From: an uncultured Selenomonadales bacterium
Lineage (GTDB): Bacteria; Bacillota; Negativicutes; Selenomonadales; Selenomonadaceae
Direction: 5' to 3'
DNA: 51,571 nucleotides
NCBI GenBank assembly: GCA_937877545.1
Contig: CALFJE010000038.1
Span: 1-51,571 of the forward strand
Of this stretch, positions 1 through 7,449 are shown in pieces. The position numbers were made by a program, and so were the translations under genes. Each line of letters begins with the position of its first letter. The stretch's first letter is position 1. Below the pieces are notes generated by a model. The model did no database searches, had not been told where the DNA came from, and was given only the letters and a program-made list of their open reading frames with translations.

Positions 1-51
1 GGCGAGGACGTACTCAACGAGATTTTTTCCAAGTTCTGCGTCGGCAAGTGA
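1..51 (+). CDS. mnmE: tRNA modification GTPase MnmE, 3' end only
   Basis: The first 16 codons read GEDVLNEIFSKFCVGK and then TGA. This matches the very C-terminus of MnmE (TrmE), whose family ends in a conserved F-C-(I/V)-G-K motif. That cysteine is needed for the 5-carboxymethylaminomethyl modification of tRNA wobble uridine, made together with MnmG. Only the tail lies in the window; the G domain is outside. mnmG is not the next gene, although mnmE-mnmG is a common order in Bacillota. The identification rests on 16 residues, but the motif is distinctive. Confidence 0.85.
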   Translation, partial: GEDVLNEIFSKFCVGK

Positions 52-83
52 CGGCAGGATTGAACTCCTTAGAAAATTTAACG

Positions 84-112
84 TTGCGCGGACGAATCGA
101 ATTGGCTATAAT
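84..112 (+). promoter_or_regulatory. Sigma-A-type promoter of the small gene/NYN pair
   Basis: TTGCGC (84-89), a 17-nt spacer and a perfect TATAAT (107-112) lie just upstream of the gene at 149. The -35 box matches the consensus only in its first half. Confidence 0.6.
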
Positions 113-148
113 CGCCGCATGCGTAAATTTTTGAAAGGAGTTTTATTT

Positions 149-424
149 ATGCCCAAACCAGGCAAAGCGTTCATCTTCTTTAACTGCGACGCCGCCAAGA
201 CCGAGGCGTCTATGAACATTTTCTATAACCGCGAAATTTTTAAGGACAGCAAAGGCTCGCGCAAAAATCTTTGGAAACGCGTTTGGGAGGAGTACGGCGC
301 GGAACGAATTCAAATCGCGACCGACGACCTCAAAACCGTAGAGCTGGCGATAATCGAGGGCGACCCCGTCGAGGCAAGCAATTATATTATGTTTGGCGCG
401 ATTCGGGCGTTCGACTGCTATTGA
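149..424 (+). CDS. Small conserved hypothetical protein, 91 aa
   Basis: I chose the ATG at 149 because an AAAGGAG ribosome binding site sits 8 nt upstream (134-140); an ATG at 119 in the same frame has no such site. The product is soluble, with no signal peptide or membrane segment. It opens with a hydrophobic strand (KAFIFFNCD) and ends in a conserved-looking EGDPVEASNYIMFGA stretch. From memory it resembles small proteins of unknown function in Negativicutes. The next gene, an NYN-LOTUS protein, starts 7 nt after the stop, so the two are probably co-translated and may be linked in function. No function can be assigned. Confidence 0.75.
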   Translation: MPKPGKAFIFFNCDAAKTEASMNIFYNREIFKDSKGSRKNLWKRVWEEYGAERIQIATDDLKTVELAIIEGDPVEASNYIMFGAIRAFDCY

Positions 425-431
425 GGTTCAC

Positions 432-1547
432 ATGACTACAAAAAAAATCGCGCTCTTCATCGACGCCGATAACATTTCGGCGAAATTCGGCAAGCAAATC
501 ATCGATACGTTGGAGGCTCGCGGCGAAATTTTTATCCGCCGCATTTACGGTAACTGGGAAAAGTTTTCCCTGCACGGTTGGAACGAATGCATTCTGAACT
601 GTTCCCTTCGCGCCGTGCAACAGCCCGACTTCGCCACGGGCAAAAACGCTACCGATATGTCCCTGACGATTGACGCAATGGACGTGCTCCACGACGGCAA
701 GGCGGAGGTCTTCGCGCTCGTCTCCAATGACAGCGATTTTACCCCGCTGGCGATTCGTCTGCGCGAGGGCGGCGTCACCGTCCTGGGGCTTGGCACCGCG
801 CAGGTTTCCAATTCCTTCCGCTCCGCTTGCAGTGAATTCATCGACCTGGCTCCGCCCGCCGAGTCTAAAAAATCCGCGCCCGTCGAAGAAATTCCCGCTC
901 AAGCCGCCGACAAAGTTCAAGCCGCCAAGCCCTCTAAGGTCACGAAAAAATCCGCGTCCGTTCAACTGTCGCTGTTCGACGATAACGCGCCGCCCGTCGA
1001 AAAGCCTCAATCCGTCGTCGCAAGCCCCAAAGTCATTCCAATTCCCACCGCCAAGCTCCAAAGCGAACGCGATAAAAAGCTCCGCCAACTTCATGACATC
1101 CTGCGCGAATCTGCGCGGACTCACGGGGACGACGCGGGCTTTTCCCTGCTCAATCACGCGGGGCAAGCGATTAAGAGTAAGCATCTCGGCTTTGGCGTCA
1201 AAGATTTCGGCTACAGTCATCTCCGCGATTTTATAGCCGCCTTCCCGAAATTGTACGAAACTCGGCAGGACGCGACGGGCAAAAATTTCTGCTACCGTTG
1301 CATAGAGCCGAAAGCTCCCGCCGCTGATAAGCTCCGACAAGTGCATAATATTTTGCGCGAAACGGCTTCGGCTCAAGGCGACCAAAAAGGCTTCGTCGAT
1401 TTGACGTGCGCGGGGCAAAACATTCGCAGTAAAAAAATCAGCATAAAGGGCTTGGGGCACAGCACGTTGAGCAAATTCGTCGCGGCGTTCCCGAAACTTT
1501 ACGAGGTGCAAAAGGCGGGAAAACTGGTTCGCTATCGTTGCAGGTGA
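432..1547 (+). CDS. NYN-domain ribonuclease-like protein with two OST-HTH/LOTUS domains
   Basis: The 371-aa protein opens with an NYN (LabA/DUF88, PIN-like) domain over about residues 1-145. It contains the acidic D-A-D-N near residues 10-13, T-D-M-S-L and a V-S-N-D-S-D-F motif, the residues that bind metal in PIN-like RNases. A lysine/proline/alanine-rich linker follows. Two tandem homologous modules at about 212-295 and 297-371 have the (R/D)-K-L-R-Q-(L/V)-H-(D/N)-I-L-R-E pattern and a terminal A-A-F-P-K-L-Y-E of OST-HTH (LOTUS) RNA-binding domains. The likely role is RNA cleavage or RNA surveillance in the cytoplasm; the substrate is unknown. The start is ATG 432, not the in-frame ATG 393, because it follows the stop of the upstream gene and a GAGGT site. 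Confidence 0.82.
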   Translation: MTTKKIALFIDADNISAKFGKQIIDTLEARGEIFIRRIYGNWEKFSLHGWNECILNCSLRAVQQPDFATGKNATDMSLTIDAMDVLHDGKAEVFALVSNDSDFTPLAIRLREGGVTVLGLGTAQVSNSFRSACSEFIDLAPPAESKKSAPVEEIPAQAADKVQAAKPSKVTKKSASVQLSLFDDNAPPVEKPQSVVASPKVIPIPTAKLQSERDKKLRQLHDILRESARTHGDDAGFSLLNHAGQAIKSKHLGFGVKDFGYSHLRDFIAAFPKLYETRQDATGKNFCYRCIEPKAPAADKLRQVHNILRETASAQGDQKGFVDLTCAGQNIRSKKISIKGLGHSTLSKFVAAFPKLYEVQKAGKLVRYRCR

Positions 1548-1569
1548 TAAAAATTAACCGACCAATCGC

Positions 1570-1598
1570 TAGACAAAAGGTTAGGCGTCGTGTATAAT
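1570..1598 (+). promoter_or_regulatory. Strong sigma-A-type promoter of the PTS gene
   Basis: TAGACA (1570-1575), a 17-nt spacer and TATAAT (1593-1598) give one mismatch in the -35 and a perfect -10. Transcription should start near 1605, giving a leader of about 150 nt before ptsG. Confidence 0.75.
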
Positions 1599-1610
1599 TC
1601 TGAAAATTAT

Positions 1611-1656
1611 TTTGCAAGAGGAGGAGGCTCGTTTCGGGTCATCCTCCTTTTGCAAG
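1611..1656 (+). promoter_or_regulatory. Long hairpin in the PTS mRNA leader, with SD-like and anti-SD arms
   Basis: Positions 1614-1625 pair with 1642-1653 as a 12-bp stem with one G-U; outer pairs extend it to about 15 bp. The loop is about 16 nt. The 5' arm is GAGGAGGA-like (Shine-Dalgarno-like) and the 3' arm is TCCTCCTT (anti-Shine-Dalgarno-like). No T-run follows, so it is not an intrinsic terminator. The 3' arm could instead pair with AAGGAGG at 1699-1705 or with the ptsG ribosome binding site at 1742-1748. A regulatory role is inferred. No LicT/SacY-type RAT sequence is recognisable. Confidence 0.5.
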
Positions 1657-1755
1657 CGGAGCACATCGAGTTTTGGCTCCAAATATAAATATAATCGTAA
1701 GGAGGATTTTGGTTCACTCGGAAATTTTTTGTTGATTAAGTAAGGAGGTTTTAAG

Positions 1756-3954
1756 ATGAGCGAAGGAGGAAGTTCGGCATTTGCCGTAGCGCAACAGATC
1801 GGTAAGTCGTTGTTCCTGCCGATTGCCGTGTTGCCGTTCGCGGGCGTCCTGTTGGGTATCGGCGCATCATTCTCGAACCCGACAACTATCGCGGCTTACG
1901 GCTTGGAGGCTACTCTTCACCCCGGCAGTGCGCTGTTCAGTTTCATGTTGATTCTTTCCAACGTCGGCGGAGCGATTTTCGGCAACTTGCCGCTGATTTT
2001 CGCATTGGCGGTCGCGCTCGGCATGGCGAAAAAGGAAAAGGGTATCGCGGTTCTCGGCGCAGCAATTTTTTATCTCGTGCTTTTGACGACGATTCACGTC
2101 TTCCTCGGGCTCGACGGCTCGATTCACGCCGACGGCTCGATTGACCCCAGCGTCAAGGAAGGCGCAATAACGTCAGTCCTCGGTATCGTCACGTTGCAGA
2201 TGGGTGTTTTCGCTGGTATCGTTACCGGTCTCGTGGCGGCGGAACTTTGCAACCGCTTTTATAAAATGCAACTCCCGCCCGCGTTTTCATTCTTCGGCGG
2301 CACGCGTTTTGTCCCGATCGTCTGCATGATTTTCGGCACCGTGACGGGCGTCATTATGTATTTCGTTTGGCCCTTTGTGCAGAGCGGTATCTTCGCGCTC
2401 GGCGGCATAGTCCAGGCGGCGGGCTACTTCGGTACCTTCTTCTTCGGTTGCTGTGAGCGTGCGCTTATTCCTTTCGGCTTGCACCATATCTTTTACCTGC
2501 CCTTCTGGCAGACGGGTCTTGGCGGCACCGCCGTTATCGACGGGCAAACCGTCATGGGCGCACAGAACATTTTCTTCGCGGAACTCGCTTCGCCGAACAC
2601 GGAGCATTTCTCGGTTGACGCTTGCCGCTTCTTGATGGGTAAATTCCCCTTCATGATGGCGGGTCTTCCGGCGGCGGCGTTCGCAATGTACACCTGCGCT
2701 CGTCCCGAAAAGAAAGAGGCTGCCGGCTCCCTGCTCTTCTCGGTCGGTTTGACTTCGTTCCTTACGGGTATCACCGAGCCTATCGAATTCACGTTCCTGT
2801 TCCTCGCGAAGGAACTCTTTGCAATTCACGTTTTCTACGCGGGCTTGTCGTTCGCGGCTTGCCATATCATGGGCATTGCAATGGGTACCACGTTCTCAGA
2901 CGGCTTGATTGACTTTATCCTCTACGGCGTCCTGCCCGGTCAATCCAAATCCAACTGGATGATGATGTTGCCGCTGTTCGCAGTGTTCGCCGTCCTCTAC
3001 TTCGTCACGTTTAAATTCTTCATTATGAAGTGGGATCTCAAGACGCCCGGTCGTGAAGAAGGCGACGAGGAAGTCAAGATGATGTCCAAGGACGAGTACC
3101 GCAAAGCTACGGGCGTCGGCGTTGCCGGCGGCGGCGCAGGCGGTGCGGCTCTTGCAAACCTCACTCCCGACCAGCAAAAATCTGCCGTCATTCTCAGCGG
3201 TGTCGGCGGCGTCGATAACGTTACCGAAATTGACTGCTGCGCAACGCGTCTGCGCTTGACGTTGGTTGACGGCTCCAAAGTCAACGAGGGTATCCTCAAG
3301 TCCACGGGCGCGGGCGGCGTCGTCATTAAGGGCAACGCTATCCAAGTCATTTACGGACCGAGCGTTACGATTGTCAAGGCTAACTTTGAGGAATTCGTTG
3401 AAGACATCCGCGCAGGCAAGATTGACCGTTCGATTCTGGAAGGCGCAAGCGGCGGCGGCGCGGCGGCTCCTGCCGAACCCGAAAAGCCCAAGATGCCCGA
3501 CGCTACGTTTGGCGCACACCTTACCGGTCGCATGATGCTCATGAACGAAGTCCCCGACGACGGCTTCTCCTCGCGTGCTATGGGCGACGGCGTTGCGGTT
3601 GACCCGACTGAAGGCAAGCTGGTTGCTCCGGCTGACGGCACCATTACGCTCATCTTCCCGACCAAACACGCGGTCGGCATGGTCACCCCCGACGGCGCGG
3701 AATTGCTCATGCACATCGGTATCGATACCGTCAAGCTCAACGGCGAGAACTTCGAGGTTCACGTCACCGACGGTCAAGAAGTCAAACGCGGCGACCTCCT
3801 CGTCACGTTCGACATCAAGGCGATTAAGAAGGCGGGCTATCCCGTTGTCACGCCGCTTATCGTCACCAATTCTTCCGCTTACGGCACGGTTCGTCCGCTC
3901 AAGACCGGCGACGTCAAGGCGGGCACCGATGACTTGCTTGAAGTCCTCGGCTGA
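1756..3954 (+). CDS. ptsG: PTS glucose-family transporter, fused EIICBA
   Basis: The 732-aa protein carries all three domains of a glucose-family phosphotransferase permease in the order C-B-A. The polytopic EIIC membrane domain covers about residues 1-430 and includes G-L-H-H-I-F-Y-L-P-F-W and a G-I-T-E-P-I-E-F motif. EIIB, at about 465-550, has the phosphocysteine motif C-C-A-T-R-L-R near 493-499. EIIA (Crr-like), at about 575-730, has the phospho-histidine motif M-H-I-G-I-D-T-V near 654. It imports and phosphorylates a hexose, probably glucose, with phosphate from PEP via EI and HPr; a GlcNAc or maltose-type substrate is not excluded. AAGGAGG lies 7 nt before the ATG. It is monocistronic, with its own promoter, structured leader and terminator. 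Confidence 0.93.
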   Translation: MSEGGSSAFAVAQQIGKSLFLPIAVLPFAGVLLGIGASFSNPTTIAAYGLEATLHPGSALFSFMLILSNVGGAIFGNLPLIFALAVALGMAKKEKGIAVLGAAIFYLVLLTTIHVFLGLDGSIHADGSIDPSVKEGAITSVLGIVTLQMGVFAGIVTGLVAAELCNRFYKMQLPPAFSFFGGTRFVPIVCMIFGTVTGVIMYFVWPFVQSGIFALGGIVQAAGYFGTFFFGCCERALIPFGLHHIFYLPFWQTGLGGTAVIDGQTVMGAQNIFFAELASPNTEHFSVDACRFLMGKFPFMMAGLPAAAFAMYTCARPEKKEAAGSLLFSVGLTSFLTGITEPIEFTFLFLAKELFAIHVFYAGLSFAACHIMGIAMGTTFSDGLIDFILYGVLPGQSKSNWMMMLPLFAVFAVLYFVTFKFFIMKWDLKTPGREEGDEEVKMMSKDEYRKATGVGVAGGGAGGAALANLTPDQQKSAVILSGVGGVDNVTEIDCCATRLRLTLVDGSKVNEGILKSTGAGGVVIKGNAIQVIYGPSVTIVKANFEEFVEDIRAGKIDRSILEGASGGGAAAPAEPEKPKMPDATFGAHLTGRMMLMNEVPDDGFSSRAMGDGVAVDPTEGKLVAPADGTITLIFPTKHAVGMVTPDGAELLMHIGIDTVKLNGENFEVHVTDGQEVKRGDLLVTFDIKAIKKAGYPVVTPLIVTNSSAYGTVRPLKTGDVKAGTDDLLEVLG

Positions 3955-4005
3955 GTCGTTCAGATTTAAAACGTTCGAGTGAATAATATCCTTCCTTAAA
4001 TTTAA

Positions 4006-4042
4006 AGCCCGTCGGAGACAATTCGGCGGGCTGATTTTTTTC
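4006..4042 (+). terminator. Intrinsic terminator after ptsG
   Basis: An 11-bp GC-rich stem (4006-4016 with 4022-4032, including G-U pairs) is followed by a T6 run at 4035-4040. Confidence 0.85.
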
Positions 4043-4060
4043 GAGAGGAGTTTGACACCT

Positions 4061-4684
4061 TTGACCAACTACATTAAGCCCGCGTTCATGATTACGCTTT
4101 GCCTGTTCGTGCCGCCGCTGGGCTGGCTGTTTATGTACAAGTATTCAACTTACGACAGGCAGACGAACCTGATACTCGCCGCCTCGTGTCTGGCGTTTTT
4201 CATTTATGCCATGTTCGTCGGCAACAACGGAAACCTCTTCGGCAGCGAAACGGGCTTTGAAATTCGCCTGACGCCCGAAGAGTTCCGCGATAAGTACAAC
4301 GCCGCCGCGCAGAGACTTGCCCCGAACCTCGGCTTGAAGATTGAAGAGCCTCTTGGCGATAAAAGCTTCACACATGAATTCGCGCCCAACCTCAAGCTCA
4401 TCGGAACTGTCGGAGACGCGGGACACGTTACCGAACTTAAGATTTTGACGGAGCCGAAAAATCAGGACGAATCATTTCAAACGATAAACGTCCTGGGGCT
4501 TTTAATCGCGACGCTGAACCCCGAATTGGACGCGGAGGATAGGGGCGAAGTTCTTCGCGATTTGCGTATGCTCAAGGAGGTTTCCACCGAGGGCACCTAC
4601 GATTGGACGACCAATCGCGGCTGGGTAACGTATTCCGTCCACGCCGACAAGGGCAACGTCACCTTTACCGCCGTGCTGAAATAA
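4061..4684 (+). CDS. Membrane-anchored hypothetical protein, about 207 aa
   Basis: The likely start is TTG 4061, 10 nt after GAGAGGAG; the in-frame TTG at 4052 sits directly on that site. Two hydrophobic segments near residues 8-25 and 35-52 should anchor the protein. A soluble domain of about 150 residues follows, with the sequence F-R-D-K-Y-N-A-A-A-Q-R-L near its start. No cysteine pairs, catalytic motif or family is recognisable. It lies between two terminators, so it is expressed on its own or by read-through from ptsG. It resembles small two-TM envelope proteins of Negativicutes, but no function is known to me. Confidence 0.65.
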   Translation: MTNYIKPAFMITLCLFVPPLGWLFMYKYSTYDRQTNLILAASCLAFFIYAMFVGNNGNLFGSETGFEIRLTPEEFRDKYNAAAQRLAPNLGLKIEEPLGDKSFTHEFAPNLKLIGTVGDAGHVTELKILTEPKNQDESFQTINVLGLLIATLNPELDAEDRGEVLRDLRMLKEVSTEGTYDWTTNRGWVTYSVHADKGNVTFTAVLK

Positions 4685-4720
4685 AAAAATCCCCTTCCGA
4701 TTTGGAGGGGGATTTTTTTC
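4683..4720. terminator. Bidirectional terminator between convergent genes
   Basis: A 9-bp stem (4690-4698 with 4704-4712) is flanked by A7 on the left and T7 on the right. It can end transcription of the plus gene (4061-4684) and of the minus gene ending at 4734. Confidence 0.85.
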
Positions 4721-4733
4721 GTTAAGAATAAAT

Positions 4734-4967
4734 TTACTTTTTCATCTTGCTTAAAATACTTTGTCGAGCATCGTCGATACGTGCATCGTCAGGATTGAGC
4801 GCGGCAGATTTGTCAAGGTCGGCAAGAGCTTTTTCGTATTCGCCCATTCGCTCGTAACTTTCTGCCGGTCGGCGAAAATCGTCCGGTGATTCGGGATTGC
4901 CGTTAGCAATGCCGACCGCTTGAAACATAATCAGTAAGGCTAACGTCAATACAGATAAGGTTTTCAT
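4734..4967 (-). CDS. Small secreted TPR-type protein, 77 aa
   Basis: Residues 1-22 form a typical signal peptide (M-K-T, a hydrophobic core, then A-N-G-N). The mature part fits a single TPR-like unit: A-E-S-Y-E-R-M-G-E-Y-E-K-A-L-A-D-L-D-K-S-A-A-L-N-P-D-D. The protein is short for a TPR protein, so it may be a fragment of a longer ancestor or a small periplasmic adaptor. AGAGG lies a few bases before the ATG. The upstream AT-rich region has a TTGACT -35-like box, but no well-spaced -10. Confidence 0.65.
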   Translation of the reverse strand: MKTLSVLTLALLIMFQAVGIANGNPESPDDFRRPAESYERMGEYEKALADLDKSAALNPDDARIDDARQSILSKMKK

Positions 4968-5153
4968 GGCAAATCGCCTCTTTTAATTTAATAAATTTAT
5001 TATAAACAAAAGCTTTAGTCAAATATGTGTCGATAAGCTTCCTCATTTTGATACCAACCTCAAAAAAAAATCAGCCCCTCCGACTTTGTGACACCGCGTC
5101 ATTGCGCCGTTGACTTATTGCCCTTCGCATGTTGCCGCCGCTTATCGACGCTG

Positions 5154-5182
5154 TTCACAACGCGGCTTGCAAATGATATAAT
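5154..5182 (+). promoter_or_regulatory. Strong promoter of nrdD with extended -10
   Basis: TTCACA (5154-5159), a 17-nt spacer and TATAAT (5177-5182), preceded by TGA, give an extended -10. The leader is only about 25 nt. I did not find a clear pair of NrdR boxes. Confidence 0.7.
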
Positions 5183-5213
5183 CGCGCCACTTAACTTGAA
5201 AGGAGGGATTCAA

Positions 5214-7409
5214 ATGCAGTTAGTCAAAGTTCGTAAGCGTTCGGGGCAACGCGTCAACTACGACCGCGACAAAATCTACAGCGCGATAGCCGGCGCAAAT
5301 CGTGACGCAACAACGCCCGACGATAAACTCTCCGATACCGACTTGGAACTTGTGACGGACTCCGTCGAGCGTTCCATTGCCGCCAACGAGATTATCGGCG
5401 TCGAGGCGATTCAAGACCAAGTCGAAAAATGCTTGATGGCTCACGGTTTCTTCGACGTTGCCAAGCAATTTATTGTTTATCGTCAAAAGCACTCTCAACG
5501 CCGCGCCGCCCAGAAAAAGCTCATGGACACCTACCGTGATATTTTCTTCGCCGACTCCGTGGACATCGACCTCAAGCGCGACAACGCCAACATCAACACC
5601 GATGCCTCTATGGGAATTATGCTCAAGCTCGGCGCGGAAAGCTCCAAGTACTTCGTCGACAATTACGTCCTGCCCGAAGAATTTGTACAGGCTGACAAGG
5701 AAAATTGGATTCACATTCACGATAAGGACTTCAGCCTGATAACGTTCAACTGTTGCCAAATCGATTTGCTTAAGCTTTTCCGAGGCGGCTTTTCGACTGG
5801 GCACGGTTTCCTTCGCGAGCCGAACTCCATTCGCTCCTACGCGTCGTTGGCGTGCATTGCCATTCAGAGCAACCAAAATGATATGTTCGGCGGGCAGAGT
5901 ATCAACGCCTTCGATTACGCCATGGCTGACGGCGTGCGCAAGTCTTTCCGGCGGGCGATTCGCGACGAGGTCAAACGCGCCTGCGCCTTCTGCGGCGTCA
6001 CTGCGGCGGGCGAAATTGATTTTAATTTTTGCACTTATTCCGAGGGGGCTAATCCCGCCGCCGTCGACAGTTTGGCGCAAATCGTCGGCTCGACCGAGCT
6101 TGCGGAGAAAATTTATCGCCTTGCCTGCGCGGACGTCGAGGAGGAAACTCATCAAGCCATGGAGGCGTTGATTCACAACTTCAACACGCTCCACAGTCGG
6201 GCGGGCGCGCAAGTTCCATTCAGCTCCATAAACTACGGCATGGACACTTCGCCCGAAGGTCGCCTGGTGATTCGCGAGGTCTTGAACGCTATCGACGCGG
6301 GGCTTGGCAACGGCGAGACGCCCATTTTCCCGATTAGCGTTTTCCAACTTAAAAGCGGCGTCAATTACAACGTCGACGACCCGAATTATGATTTGTTCCG
6401 TCAAGCCTGCAAGGTCAGCGCGAAGCGGCTCTTCCCAAATTTCGTCAATATCGACGCGCCGTATAATCTGCAGTACTACAAGCCCGGCGATTACAACAGC
6501 TGCGTGGCGACAATGGGCTGTCGGACGCGTGTCATGAGCAACGTAAACGGGCGCGAGGAGTCGGGCAGTCGCGGGAATTTCGCTTTCGTGACGATAAATT
6601 TGCCTAAGCTTGCATTGGAGTCCAAAGGCGACGTTGAAGAATTTTTCCGCCTCTACGACAAATATATCACGCTGTGCCACGATTATTTACTGTGCCGCCT
6701 TAAAGTCATTGAGGAGAAGCACGTTTACAATTTCCCGTTCCTGATGGGGCAGGGCGTTTGGATGGATTCGGAAAAGCTCAAGCCCACCGATAAGATTAAG
6801 GACGTGCTCAAGCACGCGAGCTATTCAATCGGCTTTTGCGGTTTGGCGGAGTGTTTGGTTGCGTTGACGGGCAAGCATCACGGGCAAAGCGAGGCGGCGC
6901 AGGAGTTGGGCTTAAAGATCGTCGGACACTTGCGCGAGCGGACGGACGATTACACCAAGCGCGAGCGTCGGAACTGGACGACATTCGGGACGCCCGCCGA
7001 ATCGACCGCCGGACAATTCCAACGCGCCAATCGCAAGCTTTACGGCACGATTAAAGGCGTCACCGACCGCCCGTATATGACCAATTCGAGCCACATACCC
7101 GTTTACTTCCCGATTTGCGCGGGCGAAAAGATTCGACTTGAGGCACCTTATCACGCGCTTTGCAACGCGGGGCATATCGCCTACATAGAAATGGACGGCG
7201 ACCCGACCAAAAATCTTTCGGCGTTCGAGGCTCTGGTTCGCGCCATGCACGATGCCGATATGGGCTACTTCAGCATAAATCACCCCGTCGACCGCGACCC
7301 CGTTTGCGGCTACACCGGCATTATCGCCAATGAGTGTCCGCATTGCCACAGGAAGGAGCTTGTTACGGGCAACTTCCATATGGCGCGGCTCAAGCCCGAC
7401 GGCAAATAA
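5214..7409 (+). CDS. nrdD: Anaerobic (class III) ribonucleoside-triphosphate reductase, C-terminally short
   Basis: The 731-aa protein starts at ATG 5214, 5 nt after AAAGGAGGG; an upstream in-frame ATG at 5088 precedes the promoter. Residues 1-95 are an ATP-cone (V-R-K-R-S-G...Y-D-R-D-K-I). The barrel follows, with H-I-H-D-K-D, N-Q-N-D-M-F-G-G-Q-S-I and the conserved A-T-M-G-C-R-T-R-V. NrdD reduces NTPs to dNTPs anaerobically using a glycyl radical installed by NrdG. Near the end D-P-V-C-G-Y and C-P-H-C remain from the zinc site. The usual R-R-I-T-G-Y-L segment that follows is absent: the protein ends with V-T-G-N and 11 more residues, then stop and terminator. No other frame restores it. nrdG is not adjacent. 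Confidence 0.9.
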   Translation: MQLVKVRKRSGQRVNYDRDKIYSAIAGANRDATTPDDKLSDTDLELVTDSVERSIAANEIIGVEAIQDQVEKCLMAHGFFDVAKQFIVYRQKHSQRRAAQKKLMDTYRDIFFADSVDIDLKRDNANINTDASMGIMLKLGAESSKYFVDNYVLPEEFVQADKENWIHIHDKDFSLITFNCCQIDLLKLFRGGFSTGHGFLREPNSIRSYASLACIAIQSNQNDMFGGQSINAFDYAMADGVRKSFRRAIRDEVKRACAFCGVTAAGEIDFNFCTYSEGANPAAVDSLAQIVGSTELAEKIYRLACADVEEETHQAMEALIHNFNTLHSRAGAQVPFSSINYGMDTSPEGRLVIREVLNAIDAGLGNGETPIFPISVFQLKSGVNYNVDDPNYDLFRQACKVSAKRLFPNFVNIDAPYNLQYYKPGDYNSCVATMGCRTRVMSNVNGREESGSRGNFAFVTINLPKLALESKGDVEEFFRLYDKYITLCHDYLLCRLKVIEEKHVYNFPFLMGQGVWMDSEKLKPTDKIKDVLKHASYSIGFCGLAECLVALTGKHHGQSEAAQELGLKIVGHLRERTDDYTKRERRNWTTFGTPAESTAGQFQRANRKLYGTIKGVTDRPYMTNSSHIPVYFPICAGEKIRLEAPYHALCNAGHIAYIEMDGDPTKNLSAFEALVRAMHDADMGYFSINHPVDRDPVCGYTGIIANECPHCHRKELVTGNFHMARLKPDGK

Positions 7410-7414
7410 ATAAA

Positions 7415-7448
7415 CCCTCCGTCAAGATTCGGCGGAGGGAATTTTTTT
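7415..7448 (+). terminator. Intrinsic terminator after nrdD
   Basis: CCCTCCG (7415-7421) pairs with CGGAGGG (7433-7439) and is followed by a T7 run. It begins five bases after the nrdD stop codon, directly between the convergent nrdD and PAP2 genes. Confidence 0.85.
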
Positions 7449-7449
7449 G

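Noticed and set aside
1605..1755. LicT/SacY-type antiterminator controlling ptsG
   Set aside because: No RAT consensus and no T-run terminator were found in the leader, although a hairpin is present.
2896..4068. 390-aa minus-strand frame opposite the 3' part of ptsG
   Set aside because: It runs through the ptsG terminator and has no domain; the EIIB and EIIA motifs lie on the other strand.
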